Assembly (NCBI RefSeq): GCF_025725685.1
Contig: NZ_CP107008.1
Location: 1,736,001-1,800,000 of the forward strand
From: Halomonas sp. M4R1S46
GTDB lineage: Bacteria; Pseudomonadota; Gammaproteobacteria; Pseudomonadales; Halomonadaceae
Length of the DNA: 64,000 nt
Direction: 5' to 3'
Shown here: one piece after another, positions 28,282 to 43,833 of the stretch
Position numbering within the stretch: position 1 is the stretch's first letter
Layout of the letters: every line of letters starts with the position of its first letter
The notes under the pieces: generated by a model
What the model was told of the DNA's origin: nothing
Databases searched by the model: none
The model's input: the letters and a program-made list of their open reading frames with translations, nothing else
Translations under genes and position numbers: made by a program

Positions 28282-29760
28282 TCAGCGCGATTCTGGGCGA
28301 TAGACCCCGAAGTGTTCCAGGCCGCGGTCGGCCAGGTGGAGCGCCTGCATGCGGCTCATCACGCCCTGGTCACAGAACAGCAAGTATTGCCGGTCCCGGG
28401 GCAGGGTCGGGGCGCGGTCCTGCAGTTCGTAGAAGGGAATCTCCAGCAGCGGTACCTCGTTGACCTCCAGCGGTGCGGCCTCCTGCTGCGCCGGCGCGCG
28501 GATGTCGATCACGCAGGGGGCGTGCATCGCCGAAAGCGCCTGCGGTGAGTCCACCGTCAGCACCTCGCCGAGTGCCCTGGCGGGCTCTCCGAGCCGATCG
28601 CTGCGGGTGGTGACGGCGGCCTCCAGGGCGGCATCCAGCACCGAGAAGTCGAAGTCGGCCTCGGCGGCTTCGAGCCGCTGGGCGTCGGTCCTGATATGCG
28701 GTCGCCGCGAGATCACGCCGCAATATTCCGGCATGGTCTCGGCGAAGCGGGCCGTATCGAGGTCCCGTGCCTGGTCGATGATGGCCTGCTTGTCCTCGGT
28801 GAGCAGCGGGCGGAGGACGGGGACCGGGCTGGCGGCATCGATCTGGCCGAGGTTGGTGAGCGTCTGGCTCGACACCTGGGCGATGGCGTCACCCGTGACC
28901 AGCGCCGGGATCCTCGCCCGCTGGGCGACCCGGCCGGCGGCACGGACCATCATGCGTTTCAGGACGACCCCCATCAGCCCGTCGGGCACGCTGCGCAGGA
29001 TTTCCCCGACCACGCCCTCGAAGGGCACCGAGAGGAAGCGGACCCGGTGCGAGGCCCCGTAACGGGCCCAGAGGTGGTGGGTGACCTCCCGGACGCCGGC
29101 TTCATGGGCCGGGCCGCCCAGGTTGAAGAAGATGAAGTGCGTCTTCACGCCCCGGCGCATCATGCGCCACGCGGCCACCGGGGAGTCGAAGCCCCCCGAT
29201 ATCAGCGCCAGGGCCTGGCCCTGCACGCCCAGCGGATAGCCGCCGATGCCCGGCCAGCGGGCGCGGATGACCTGGACGCGATCATTGGTGAGCTCCACCG
29301 GCACCACCACCTCCGGATGGCCCAGATCGACCCTGGCGGAGGGTGCCGCGTGGAGCAAGGCGCTGCCGAGGTGGCGCTCGATATCCTCCGAGGTGACGTC
29401 ATGACGCCCTCGGCGCTTGGCCTTGACGCGAAAGCGGCGGCCCTCGATGAGCGGGCGCCAGAGGGGGACGAGGCGCGCGGCGATATCGTCCAGGGAGACG
29501 AAGGGCACATCCTCCGCCGCCAGGATCTCCTGGATGCCGGGAATGCGGGCCAGGTCGTCCTCGATGGTCGCGGTGAGCTCACGGCTCAGCCCGGCGGGCA
29601 GTCGCACGCGAATCGAGTCCCATTGGTCGCGAACCCGGATGCGCTCGTCATGTCGGCGCAGGATCGTGCGGATATTGCCGGTCAGGCAGCGGGTCATCTG
29701 CCGCCGGGCCGAGCGGGACTTGATGGTGATCTCGGGGTGCAGCTTGATCAGGTAGGACAT
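28282..29760 (-). CDS. thiI: tRNA 4-thiouridine sulfurtransferase
   Basis: The 492-residue protein makes 4-thiouridine at tRNA position 8 and supplies sulfur for thiamine synthesis. It starts MSYLIKLHPEITIKSRSARR, followed by a THUMP domain (to about 165) and the PP-loop SGGFDSP at residues 188-194. A Cys in MPEYCGVISRRPH matches E. coli C344. The C-terminal rhodanese domain has its catalytic Cys in FCDQGVMS, matching C456. The frame continues upstream to 30012 but similarity begins at the ATG 29760. Confidence 0.96.
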   Translation of the reverse strand: MSYLIKLHPEITIKSRSARRQMTRCLTGNIRTILRRHDERIRVRDQWDSIRVRLPAGLSRELTATIEDDLARIPGIQEILAAEDVPFVSLDDIAARLVPLWRPLIEGRRFRVKAKRRGRHDVTSEDIERHLGSALLHAAPSARVDLGHPEVVVPVELTNDRVQVIRARWPGIGGYPLGVQGQALALISGGFDSPVAAWRMMRRGVKTHFIFFNLGGPAHEAGVREVTHHLWARYGASHRVRFLSVPFEGVVGEILRSVPDGLMGVVLKRMMVRAAGRVAQRARIPALVTGDAIAQVSSQTLTNLGQIDAASPVPVLRPLLTEDKQAIIDQARDLDTARFAETMPEYCGVISRRPHIRTDAQRLEAAEADFDFSVLDAALEAAVTTRSDRLGEPARALGEVLTVDSPQALSAMHAPCVIDIRAPAQQEAAPLEVNEVPLLEIPFYELQDRAPTLPRDRQYLLFCDQGVMSRMQALHLADRGLEHFGVYRPESR

Positions 29761-29869
29761 GCGGCGACGCGTTGCAAAAGTGTCGGGCCATTCTATCAGG
29801 CGTCGCCGCGAGGCGCAGGGGCGTGGCGGCCGGCGGCACCGCTGTTGCCGCCACGCGAACCCGTCGCGG

Positions 29870-30151
29870 TCAGTAGAGGGCCTGCTCCTCGCGGACGACT
29901 TCCTTGAGCAGCTCCAGGAAGAGGCGGTCGGCCTCGGAGTGCTCGGCGGGATCCTCCGGGATGTGCACGCTGGTGGTGTCCGAGATCTCGTTGGCGATGC
30001 GGGCCATGACATCGGCCTGGTCGCCGTCGCCGAGGCGCCGCCGGGCGATCACCAGGGACTGTTCGAGGATCTTGGGGTCCTGGAGCAGCTTCTTGATGAA
30101 GCTGCGTAGCTCGTTGATCACACGGGTCTTCTGGATTTCCGATGAGGACAT
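29870..30151 (-). CDS. conserved hypothetical protein, 93 aa
   Basis: The product starts MSSSEIQKTRVINELRSFIK and is predicted to be largely helical and acidic. AAGGAGAACGCC precedes the ATG, which supports 30151 as the start over the longer frame. No domain is recognised. It lies upstream of thiI on the same strand with a 109-bp gap. Confidence 0.7.
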   Translation of the reverse strand: MSSSEIQKTRVINELRSFIKKLLQDPKILEQSLVIARRRLGDGDQADVMARIANEISDTTSVHIPEDPAEHSEADRLFLELLKEVVREEQALY

Positions 30152-30509
30152 GGCGTTCTCCTTGTGCGGGCCGGTGCTGTCTTGCCGAGACGATACCATG
30201 TTTGGCCCCGGGCGCGAGAGGCCGGGGCCATGCCGTGTAAGACATCGCTTACAGGGCTCGTGGTCGATCACTTGCAGCGGCTCCCTGCGGGCCGGCTGCC
30301 AAGTCTGACAAAGCTTGTTAATGTGTGTAACAGTATGTTGTATATAATGCTGGAAGATGGGATTTCTCGTGCTGGGGCATGATGGGCCGGCGCTGCAGGA
30401 CATGAGGCATCCCCACAGAAAGGCAGGAGGCAGGTAGGCGCCGGTGGTATCGGCAGGCGTGCGCTCCCCATGCCTCCGCCCCATTACGCACAACGAGAAG
30501 GGATCTGCC
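30152..30509. other. intergenic region with hairpin and -10 box before the lap genes
   Basis: This 358-bp gap separates the divergent 93-residue gene and the adhesin-export operon. A stem GGCCCCG/CGGGGCC (30204-30229) lies at the left. TATAAT at 30343-30348 is a perfect -10 hexamer directed at the export genes, but no good -35 box sits at 16-18 bases. The 5' leader would be about 150 bases long. I could not identify an FleQ-type site. Confidence 0.45.
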
Positions 30510-32420
30510 ATGACACGCGCGCATACGCAGCCGTCATCGACCAGGATCGGGAAGCGCCTCGCCAGGGGCGTGGCCGCCGGTGCCACCCTGGCCTTGTTGC
30601 CCCTCGCCTCGGCCGTGGCGCAATCGTTGCCCGCCGGGTTGATGTCGCCGGGGTCCACCGACCTCCAGCAGGTGGTGCAACAGGCCATTAGCTCCAACCC
30701 GGAGGTCCAGGCCGCCTGGCGGGCCTTCCAGGCCTCGGGGCATGATGCGCGTGCGGCCTGGGGCAACTACCTGCCCAGTGTCGACGTCAACGCCGGGGTG
30801 GGCATCGAGGACCGCGAGAACGATGGGCGGGGCAGCTACGACACCGATTACGCCGAGCTGGCCTTGACCCAGATGCTCTATGACGGCTTTGCCACCCGCA
30901 GCGAGGTCGAGCGCCTCGACCGGGCGGAACTGGTGCGCTACTACGAGCTGCTCGGCGCCAGCGAGGGGGTGGCCCTGGAGGCCGCCCGAGCCTATCTCGA
31001 TGTGCAGCGTTACCGTGAGCTGGTGCGGCTCGCCCAGGACAACTATCGCAAGCACCTGGAGGTCTTCAACCAGATCGAGCAGCGGGTGGCGTCCGGGGCC
31101 GGTCGCCGGGTCGACCTGGAACAGGTCAGCGGTCGCCTGGCCCTGGCCGAATCCAACCTGATGACCGAGGCGTCCAACCTGCATGACGTGACCGCTCGTT
31201 ACCAGCGCATCGTCGGCGATCTCCCGGCGGCGAGCCTGGCGCCGGCACCGCGCTTCGATGACCAGCTACCCGCCGATGTCTCCCAGGCCCTCGACCTGGC
31301 CTTCCAGGGCAACCCGGAATTTCACGCCGCCATCGAGAACATCGCCGCATCCCGGGCGCAGCGGCGCGGTAGCGGGGCCGACTTCCATCCCCGGCTCGAC
31401 CTGGTGGGGCGAACCGGCACCTACCAGGACGGCGACAGCACCAGCCTGCTGACGCCGGACGAGCGGCAGGACCGCCACAGCATCGAGTTGGTGGCCAGCA
31501 TGAACCTGTACCGTGGTGGCAGCGACCTGGCGGAGTTCCGTGCCGCCAGCGACCGGGTCGAGCAGGCCATCCACCTGCGCGAGAAGGCCTGCGTGGACGT
31601 GCGCCAGACCACCCAGATCGCCTACAACGATACCCGGCGGCTGCGCGAGCAGCTGGCCTACCTCGATCAGCATCGCCAGTCCACCGACCGGGTGCGCGGG
31701 GCCTACCAGCAGCAGTTCGATATCGGCCAGCGTAGCCTGCTCGATGTGCTCGACACCGAGAACGAGTTCTTCGAGGCCAGCCGTGCCCACGTCAATGCCC
31801 GGTATGACGTGGCCTTGGCCGATGCCCGCACCCTGGCCGCGATGGGCCAACTGATGCAGGTGCTGGAGGTGCGCCGCGACGACCTGCCCAGTCTGTCGGA
31901 GCTCGGCAGCGAGGGCGTCCGTCTCGACCCCGAGACGGTCTGCCCGGCGCCGGGACCCAGCGGCTATACCCTGGCGGACTTCACCGACGGCATCACCCCG
32001 GCCCCGACCCGGGCCCCGGACGTGACCCTCTCCGCCGATGCCCTGTTCGAGGTCAACAGCGCCGAGCTGAGTCTCGAGGCTCGCGAGGAGCTGCGCTCGC
32101 TGGCCGAGCGGATTCGCGCGCGCAACGACCTGGTGCGCGTGTATATCGCCGGCCATGCCGATGCCACGGGAACCGATGCCATCAACGAGCCGCTGTCGCG
32201 GCGGCGGGCCGAGAGCGTGGGGGAGTATCTGGTGGCCCAGGGCGTCTCGGCCGGCCTGATCGAGACCGAAGGGTTCGGGTCGCGTCGTCCGGTGGCCAGC
32301 AATGACAGCGTGGCGGGACGGCGTCAGAACCGCCGGGTGGAGGTCACCCTGGAGCGGGGCGGGGAAAATCTCGACCTGAGCCAGCACGCGCCCGGCCTTC
32401 AGGGTCGGGTCGCGGGATGA
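30510..32420 (+). CDS. TolC-family outer-membrane exporter fused to OmpA domain (LapE-like)
   Basis: The 636-residue product has a signal peptide (LARGVAAGATLALLPLASAVAQ). Residues about 45-470 form two OEP repeats of the TolC/AggA type (LQQVVQQAISSNPEVQAAWR, LTQMLYDGFATRSEVER, MNLYRGGSDLAEFRAASDRV, RSLLDVLDTENEFFEASRAH). After a linker, residues about 510-620 are an OmpA/MotB peptidoglycan-binding domain (LFEVNSAELSLEAREELRSL, IAGHADATGTDAINEPLSRR, SRRPVASND, RRQNRRVEVTL). The usual LapE lacks that domain, so this outlet may be anchored to the cell wall. It starts the lap-type operon. ATG 30510 follows AAGGGATCTGCC. Confidence 0.9.
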   Translation: MTRAHTQPSSTRIGKRLARGVAAGATLALLPLASAVAQSLPAGLMSPGSTDLQQVVQQAISSNPEVQAAWRAFQASGHDARAAWGNYLPSVDVNAGVGIEDRENDGRGSYDTDYAELALTQMLYDGFATRSEVERLDRAELVRYYELLGASEGVALEAARAYLDVQRYRELVRLAQDNYRKHLEVFNQIEQRVASGAGRRVDLEQVSGRLALAESNLMTEASNLHDVTARYQRIVGDLPAASLAPAPRFDDQLPADVSQALDLAFQGNPEFHAAIENIAASRAQRRGSGADFHPRLDLVGRTGTYQDGDSTSLLTPDERQDRHSIELVASMNLYRGGSDLAEFRAASDRVEQAIHLREKACVDVRQTTQIAYNDTRRLREQLAYLDQHRQSTDRVRGAYQQQFDIGQRSLLDVLDTENEFFEASRAHVNARYDVALADARTLAAMGQLMQVLEVRRDDLPSLSELGSEGVRLDPETVCPAPGPSGYTLADFTDGITPAPTRAPDVTLSADALFEVNSAELSLEAREELRSLAERIRARNDLVRVYIAGHADATGTDAINEPLSRRRAESVGEYLVAQGVSAGLIETEGFGSRRPVASNDSVAGRRQNRRVEVTLERGGENLDLSQHAPGLQGRVAG

Positions 32421-32475
32421 TGCCTGACCGGGAGCCGTCGGCTCCCGACGCCCGCGACCGAATGCAGAGGTGTCC

Positions 32476-34643
<2,168 letters not shown>

Positions 34644-34647
<4 letters not shown>

Positions 34648-36071
34648 CCTCCTCGCGTCGCGGTGCCGAGCAGCAGGGGTTCGAGGCCATCGGTCGGTTC
34701 TCCGAGGCCGGCGGTCGTCCCTTCCGTCCCTTCATCGATCGTCTCTTCGCCCGTCGCGTGACGGCGGCGCATCTCGACCGCGACTGGGCGAGCGACGCCG
34801 ACTGGGCGCGGCTACAGCAGGATCCGCTGCGGGCCAGGGCCTTCCTCTACGTGGTGTTGCTGGCGGTGGCGGCCCTCATCGCCTGGTCGGCCTTCGCCGC
34901 AATCGACGAGGTGACCCGCGGGACCGGACGGGTGATCCCCTCGAGCCAGCTGCAGAGGGTGCAGTCCTTCGATGGCGGGGTGGTTCAGGAGATCCTGGTC
35001 GAGGAGGGCGACCGGGTGGTGGCGGGGCAGCTGCTGATGCGCATCGACCCGACGCGCTTCCTGGCCACCTTCCGGGAGAACCGGGCCAGGGCCCAGGCCC
35101 TGGAGGTCCGCGCCGAGCGCCTGAGGGCGCTGGTCACGGCGTCCGACTTCACGCCCTCCGCCTCCCTGCGCGAGGAGGCGCCCGCGCTCGTGACGCGGGA
35201 GCGGGAGCTCTACGAGAGCAGTCTGGAGGCGTTGGCGGAGCAGAAGAGCATCCTCGAGGAACGCCTGGCGCAGCGGCGTGCCGAACTCGACGAGGCCCGA
35301 TCGCGACGGGACACCGCCGCGCGGGAGCTGGGCATGGCCAGCCAGGAGCTGAACCTGACCCGGCCGCTGCTGGAGACCGGAGCGGTCTCCGAGGTCGAGG
35401 TGTTGCGGCTGCAGCGCGAGGTCTCCAAGGCCAGCGGCGAGCGGAACCAGGCGGCGGCCCAGGTGGAGCGCCTGCAGGCCGCCATCGAGGAAGCCCAGGC
35501 GCAACTGCGCGAGGTGACCCTGGAGACCCGCAACGAATGGCGCAATGAACTTTCCCGGACGCTCGGCGACCTGTCGGCACTGGATGAGTCCAGCACCGGC
35601 CTCGAGGACCGGGTGCGGTTGGCCGAGATTCGCTCGCCCGTCGACGGGGTCGTGCAGCGCCTGGGGATCACCACCCTCGGGGGGGTGGTGCAGCCGGGCC
35701 AGGAGGTGGTCGATATCGTGCCCACCGACGATGCCCTGCTGGTGGAGGCGCGCATCGCCCCCCAGGACATAGCCTTCCTGCGCCCGGGACAGCCGGCGAC
35801 CATCAAGCTCACCGCCTACGATTTCGCCATCTACGGGGGGCTCGAGGCCGAGCTCGACCACATCAGTGCCGACACCATCACCGACGACGAGGGCAATACC
35901 TTCTATCTGGTTCGGGTCCGCACCCGGGAGAGCGGCAACGCGCACGAGGCGCTGGACGTCATCCCCGGGATGACCGCCCAGGTGGATATCCTCACCGGCA
36001 AGCGCACCGTGATGCAGTACCTCCTCAAGCCGGTCCTGCGGACCTGGGACAATGCCATGGGAGAGCGATGA
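34644..36071 (+). CDS. lapC: type I secretion membrane-fusion adaptor (LapC-like, HlyD family)
   Basis: The 475-residue adaptor has one membrane segment near residues 68-85 (FLYVVLLAVAALIAWSAFAA) and a biotinyl-lipoyl half (GGVVQEILVEEGDRVVAGQL). A long coiled coil rich in Glu, Arg and Ala lies at about residues 140-310, and the second half of the lipoyl and beta-barrel domains closes the protein (RSPVDGVVQRLGITTLGGVV, IPGMTAQVDILTGKRTV). It links the LapB-like exporter to the outer-membrane channel. The ATG overlaps the lapB stop codon and the 3' end overlaps the regulator gene. Confidence 0.92.
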
Positions 36072-36682
36072 TGGCGCAGTTGTTCGTGTGTCGGGGGCAC
36101 GACGAGGTGCCGCGCTGGCGCGAGGCCTTCGCCGAGGCTCGGCTGGTCGGGCCCGAGCAGGCGCGGGCCCAGGCCGTCGCCGGGGACCGGGTCTGGGTGA
36201 CCAGCGACCTGGACCAGTGGTCGGGGCTCGTGACCACCCTCAGCCAACGTGGTGCCATCCTCAGCGTGCTGAGCTATGCGCCGAACTCCCTCGAGGCCTT
36301 CCAGGCGCTGGGGGCCGGCGCCCGGGGCTACGCCCATGCCCTCTCGCCCCCCGAGCTGTTGCGCCAGGTGGAGACGGTGGTGACTCACCAGGGTATCTGG
36401 GTCTGGCCGGAGTTGCTCGCCCGGTTGGTGGGGGGCGCCTTCCGCAGCCTGGGCGGCGAGGCCATGCTGCAGGAGGAGACCCTGGCGTGCCTGACCGAGC
36501 GCGAGCGGGCGGTGGCCCTGGCCGTGGCCGAGGGGCTGAGCAACAAGGCCGTGGCCAGGCGCCTGGCCATCACCGAGCGAACGGTCAAGGCGCATCTGGG
36601 GGCCGTGTTCCGCAAGCTTGGCGTGCGCGACCGCATTCAGCTGGTTCTCAAGCTCTCCCGCCAGGAGCAGGATGCGCTCTGA
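36068..36682 (+). CDS. atypical LuxR-type regulator in the lap operon
   Basis: The 204-residue protein ends with a LuxR-type helix-turn-helix (LTERERAVALAVAEGLSNKA, ERTVKAHLGAVFRKLGVRDR). The N-terminal 120 residues fit a response-regulator receiver shape, but the phospho-acceptor region (VWVTSDLDQW) is not canonical and the conserved Lys is replaced (GYAHALSPPEL). It therefore probably acts without phosphorylation. The ATGA overlap with the adaptor gene means translational coupling. It is a candidate regulator of adhesin or exporter expression. Confidence 0.85.
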   Translation: MMAQLFVCRGHDEVPRWREAFAEARLVGPEQARAQAVAGDRVWVTSDLDQWSGLVTTLSQRGAILSVLSYAPNSLEAFQALGAGARGYAHALSPPELLRQVETVVTHQGIWVWPELLARLVGGAFRSLGGEAMLQEETLACLTERERAVALAVAEGLSNKAVARRLAITERTVKAHLGAVFRKLGVRDRIQLVLKLSRQEQDAL

Positions 36683-36853
36683 TCGTCGCCTCCCCGGTGC
36701 GGCTCGGCCGGGTGACGGCCTGCTCTCTGTTACATCTTGTCACCCTGTCCATCGGTCCAATACCGATGCATGTCGCCGTCCCCTAACTTGAAGGTATGAG
36801 GGCCGAGTAGTATCGCCTTGCGTCTCGGCTGGTGTTTATCAGGGGAGCATGAC

Positions 36854-40615
<3,762 letters not shown>

Positions 40616-40633
40616 GCAGGCGCCGCATCCGCT

Positions 40634-40654
40634 GCGCCCGACCAGGTCGGGCGC
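40634..40654 (+). terminator. adhesin terminator hairpin
   Basis: GCGCCCGAC-CAG-GTCGGGCGC forms a perfect 9-bp stem 18 bases past the adhesin stop, followed by TGTCTTG. Confidence 0.75.
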
Positions 40655-40719
40655 TGTCTTGTGCGTCGGGGGCGAGGCTGCCTATGATGCCCACACCAGT
40701 CCAAGGCGGGGAGCGGCCT

Positions 40720-41058
40720 ATGTACATCGAGCGCGACGCCCAGGGGCGGATACGGCTCGTCAGTCGCGAGCCCACGCCGGAGTGTAGCGAGTACCTGCCG
40801 GCGGATTCGCCCGAGCTACTGGCGTTTCTCATGGAGGGGGAGGTCGGCAGGGAAGCGGCTCGCTTCCAGGCGTCGGATCTGGCCTTCGTGCGCGTGCTGG
40901 AAGACGTGATCGACCTGCTCATGGATAAGGGGGTGATCCGGTTCACCGAACTGCCCGAGGCCGCCCAGGAGAAGGTGATGGCGCGTCAGTCGCTGCGTCG
41001 CCGCTTGAATGGCCTGCAGCTGGTGTCCCCCGGGGCGGACGAGGACGACGTCATCTGA
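40720..41058 (+). CDS. conserved hypothetical protein, 112 aa
   Basis: The product starts MYIERDAQGRIRLVSREPTP, a short beta-rich start like that of small pseudomonad proteins often mislabelled as tryptophan synthase beta-like. The middle and C-terminal parts are helical (LAFVRVLEDVIDLLMDKGVI, QEKVMARQSLRRRLNGLQLV). GGGGAG lies before ATG 40720, which decides this start over 40612. It lies between the adhesin and the lapD/lapG pair, so a link to adhesion is possible but unproven. Confidence 0.7.
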   Translation: MYIERDAQGRIRLVSREPTPECSEYLPADSPELLAFLMEGEVGREAARFQASDLAFVRVLEDVIDLLMDKGVIRFTELPEAAQEKVMARQSLRRRLNGLQLVSPGADEDDVI

Positions 41059-41083
41059 CCGCGTGCACGGCCAGGATGCCGCT

Positions 41084-41110
41084 ACCGCCGACCCGTCGGG
41101 CCGGCGGTTT
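41084..41110. terminator. bidirectional terminator between convergent genes
   Basis: ACCGCCG (41084-41090) pairs with CGGCGGT (41102-41108), followed by TTT on the plus strand. It lies between the convergent 112-residue gene and lapD-like gene. Confidence 0.6.
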
Positions 41111-41120
41111 GCCTGGTGGA

Positions 41121-43037
41121 TCATAGGGACGACTTGTCGTTCTGACGTACCCCGGGGCCGGTGACGCCGTCGAGCCCCAGCTCGAAGAGCATCATGGTCT
41201 CGTCGCGGCGGGTGACGCCCTCGGCGATGGCCAGGATCCCCAGCGAATGGCACAGCGTGGCCATGCCGCGCAGGATGGTCTGTTGCTCGTGGTTGTCCGT
41301 CACCCCCCCGACCAGGCTGCTGTCGATCTTCAGGTAGGCCAGGCCCAGGTCCTGGAGGTCGGCGATATGGGTGAATTCGGCGCCGACGTGCTCGAGTCCC
41401 AGCTTGCAGCCCAGCGGGCGAAGTTCGCGGCAGAGGGTCCGGAAGCTTGCCAGGTCCTGGATGGCCAGGGTCTCCGGCAGCTCCAGCCAGAGCCTGGCGG
41501 CGGCGCTGGGCCGGGCGTGCAGCCGTGAGCGTAGCTCGAGGACGAAGCGCGCATCGCGAATCGATGCGACCGACAGGTTGATGGCCACCGACTGGTCGCG
41601 CTGATCGATGTCCTGCAGGGCCGCCTCCACCACCGCCAGGTCCAGCTCCGTCTCGAGGCCCAGACGCGTCACCCAGGGCATGAAGACACCGCCGGCCTGC
41701 CACTGCTGGTGTAGCCGCAGGCGCGAGGGGCACTCGTAGTGCAGCAGCTTGCCGTCACTGTCCAGCACCGGGAAGTGCGCCAGGAAGACGCCTTCCTGCA
41801 TGGCCTGCTTCAGGGCGCTGCGCCACTGCGCATGGTTGGGGAACAGGCTTTGCTGCTTGCCCTCCTCGATGATGATGATGCCGTGCTGGCCCCGGGCCTC
41901 GGCGCTGGACAGGGCGCCGTCCAGGCTGGCCAGCAAGGTGCTGCGCCGGTCGCCCTGACAGTAGGGGCTGATGGCGGCGGGCAGGCCGATCATGGCGTCC
42001 TTGTCCCGGCCCAGGGACTTGAGACGCTTGACCAGTTCCTGGTGGACGTATTCCGTGTCATCCAGTCCGGGCAGCAGCAGGGCGAAGTCGCTGCCGTTGA
42101 GGCGGCCGGTCAGGCCGCTGCCATGCACCTGGGCCAACTGCTCCAGGGTCTCGGTCAAGGCCTTGAGCAGGGCATCGGTGCCGGCATGGCCGAGTTGCTC
42201 GTTGATCTGCGTCAGTCGACTGACGCGCACCAGCACCAGGGTGCCACTGGCGCGAAAGTCGTGGCTCTCCAGATGGATCTGCAACTGACTGAGGAAGGCC
42301 TCGCGATTCAGCGACCCCGTCACCGCGTCGTGCTGGAGGCGCCGGCGCAGGGTATCGAGCTTCTGGCTCTCGGTGCCGAGCATCTCGCCTACGGTGGAGG
42401 CGAGCTGGTTCATGGCCACGACCACATCGCGCAGCTCGCGGGTTCGGGGCACCTTCGAGGTCGTGAAGCGGCGCATGCCGATGTCGCGGGCCTGTTCGAC
42501 GACCCGGTGCAGCGGCTGGCGGATCGAGCGCACCAGCCACCAGCCGAGCAGCAGGCTGAGGCCGCCGGCGAGCAGGAACCAGCCCGCCAGCTCCAGGGTG
42601 CTCTGCCAGAGAGAACGATAGGCGTAGCTGTGCTGGCTCTCCACGCTCAGGGTGGCGAACTGTTGCCAACCATCCTGCACCACGGCCGTGCCGGCGGGCA
42701 CGTCGAAGTCGATCAGCTCGGTGAACCAGCCCGGCACGTCCTCGATGGCCGCATCGGCCTGACGCTGCTCGATGACCTCGCCGTCGAGGTCGCGCAGCTC
42801 GATCCGCCGATAATAGCCCGTGTCGAACTGGGCGGAGACCAGCAGCGCCAGGGTGACGGCATCCTTGGGCATCTGGCTCATGGTCAGCGCCAGGGCATTG
42901 GCGTTGTCGGCATTCTTGATGCGAACTTCCTGCTCGATATAGGCGCGGCTCGAGGTCACGCCGATGAACAGGCTGCCGCCGAAGGCCAGCAACAGCAGTC
43001 CCACGATGATCAGCCACAGTTGCTTGATGAGCGACAT
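41121..43037 (-). CDS. lapD: LapD-like inner-membrane c-di-GMP receptor
   Basis: The 638-residue protein has an N-terminal membrane segment (LWLIIVGLLLLAFGGSLFIG), a periplasmic output domain of the LapD_MoxY type (about 25-150), a second membrane segment, a HAMP domain, and degenerate GGDEF and EAL domains. GGDEF is replaced (LNGSDFALLL) and EAL by CPSRLR, so it should bind c-di-GMP rather than make or degrade it. By analogy, c-di-GMP-bound LapD holds LapG in the periplasm and keeps the adhesin on the surface. I chose ATG 43037, preceded by GGGGAG, which leaves 4 bp after lapG. Confidence 0.93.
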   Translation of the reverse strand: MSLIKQLWLIIVGLLLLAFGGSLFIGVTSSRAYIEQEVRIKNADNANALALTMSQMPKDAVTLALLVSAQFDTGYYRRIELRDLDGEVIEQRQADAAIEDVPGWFTELIDFDVPAGTAVVQDGWQQFATLSVESQHSYAYRSLWQSTLELAGWFLLAGGLSLLLGWWLVRSIRQPLHRVVEQARDIGMRRFTTSKVPRTRELRDVVVAMNQLASTVGEMLGTESQKLDTLRRRLQHDAVTGSLNREAFLSQLQIHLESHDFRASGTLVLVRVSRLTQINEQLGHAGTDALLKALTETLEQLAQVHGSGLTGRLNGSDFALLLPGLDDTEYVHQELVKRLKSLGRDKDAMIGLPAAISPYCQGDRRSTLLASLDGALSSAEARGQHGIIIIEEGKQQSLFPNHAQWRSALKQAMQEGVFLAHFPVLDSDGKLLHYECPSRLRLHQQWQAGGVFMPWVTRLGLETELDLAVVEAALQDIDQRDQSVAINLSVASIRDARFVLELRSRLHARPSAAARLWLELPETLAIQDLASFRTLCRELRPLGCKLGLEHVGAEFTHIADLQDLGLAYLKIDSSLVGGVTDNHEQQTILRGMATLCHSLGILAIAEGVTRRDETMMLFELGLDGVTGPGVRQNDKSSL

Positions 43038-43041
43038 CTCG

Positions 43042-43758
43042 TTATCTCCCCTGGATGAAACCCTGTAGTCGCATTCGGTCGAGCACGCGCCGCCAGCGCG
43101 AGAGCCTGGCAACGGGGTCGGCCCTGGAGCGGCTCGAGCCACCGGCCCACAGGCCGCCGCTGTTGAAGCTGAACAGGGGATCCAGATCGTTGCGATCCCT
43201 GGCGGGCGTGATGGAGGGCACGAGGTTGTCCAGGATCAACGGTTCGGCGTCCGGCGTCGCGTAGTAGCCCAGCACCATATGGGCCTGGGTGATCTGGCTG
43301 CGTCCGATCCGCGCCCGGACATAGATCATCCGCAGCTGGTCGGTGGGTATGCCGAGCTGCTGCAGGGTGATGTACTTGGCGATGGAGTAGTCCTCGCAGT
43401 CCCCCTCGCCGCGGCCCAGGGTTTCCAGGGGCGTGGCCCAGTAGTCTTCCTGCTGCCAGATGAGGCTGTCGTCCAGCCATCGCACGCGGCGGTTGAAGAA
43501 GCTGTTGACCTCGCGCAGCTGGCGGTCGAGGTCGGCGCCGTCCAGGCGATCGAGCAGGGCGAACCACTCGTCGAGCACATCGAGCCCCGGCTGGCCGTAG
43601 GCGTCTTCCATGCTGCGACGCAGTCGCGTCGCATCGATGCGTGCCTCGACTCGGTCGGGCCGCAGGCCCAGGACGCCGGCGACCGTCAGGCCGCCCATCA
43701 TCGCCAGGAAGCGGCGGCGCCCGGGCGATGCAGGAGCGGGGGACGAGCGGTCGGCCAT
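43042..43758 (-). CDS. lapG: LapG-like periplasmic cysteine protease
   Basis: The 238-residue protein is a transglutaminase-like cysteine proteinase (BTLCP family). A Tat-like or Sec signal (PGRRRFLAMMGGLTVAGVLG) precedes the catalytic domain. Catalytic Cys in GRGEGDCEDYSIAKY, His in ITQAHMVLGYY and Asp in PLILDNLVPS are all present. LapG cleaves the LapA N-terminus at TAAG when c-di-GMP falls. The adhesin in this window has the matching site. The gene is immediately upstream of the lapD-like gene, in the usual arrangement. Confidence 0.94.
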   Translation of the reverse strand: MADRSSPAPASPGRRRFLAMMGGLTVAGVLGLRPDRVEARIDATRLRRSMEDAYGQPGLDVLDEWFALLDRLDGADLDRQLREVNSFFNRRVRWLDDSLIWQQEDYWATPLETLGRGEGDCEDYSIAKYITLQQLGIPTDQLRMIYVRARIGRSQITQAHMVLGYYATPDAEPLILDNLVPSITPARDRNDLDPLFSFNSGGLWAGGSSRSRADPVARLSRWRRVLDRMRLQGFIQGR

Positions 43759-43833
43759 GCGGTCTCGCGGATTAATGAGCTTTTGCTCAATCTTAGGTCG
43801 CAGGAGTCGCTAATGCGAACGTGTGAGCTCGAT

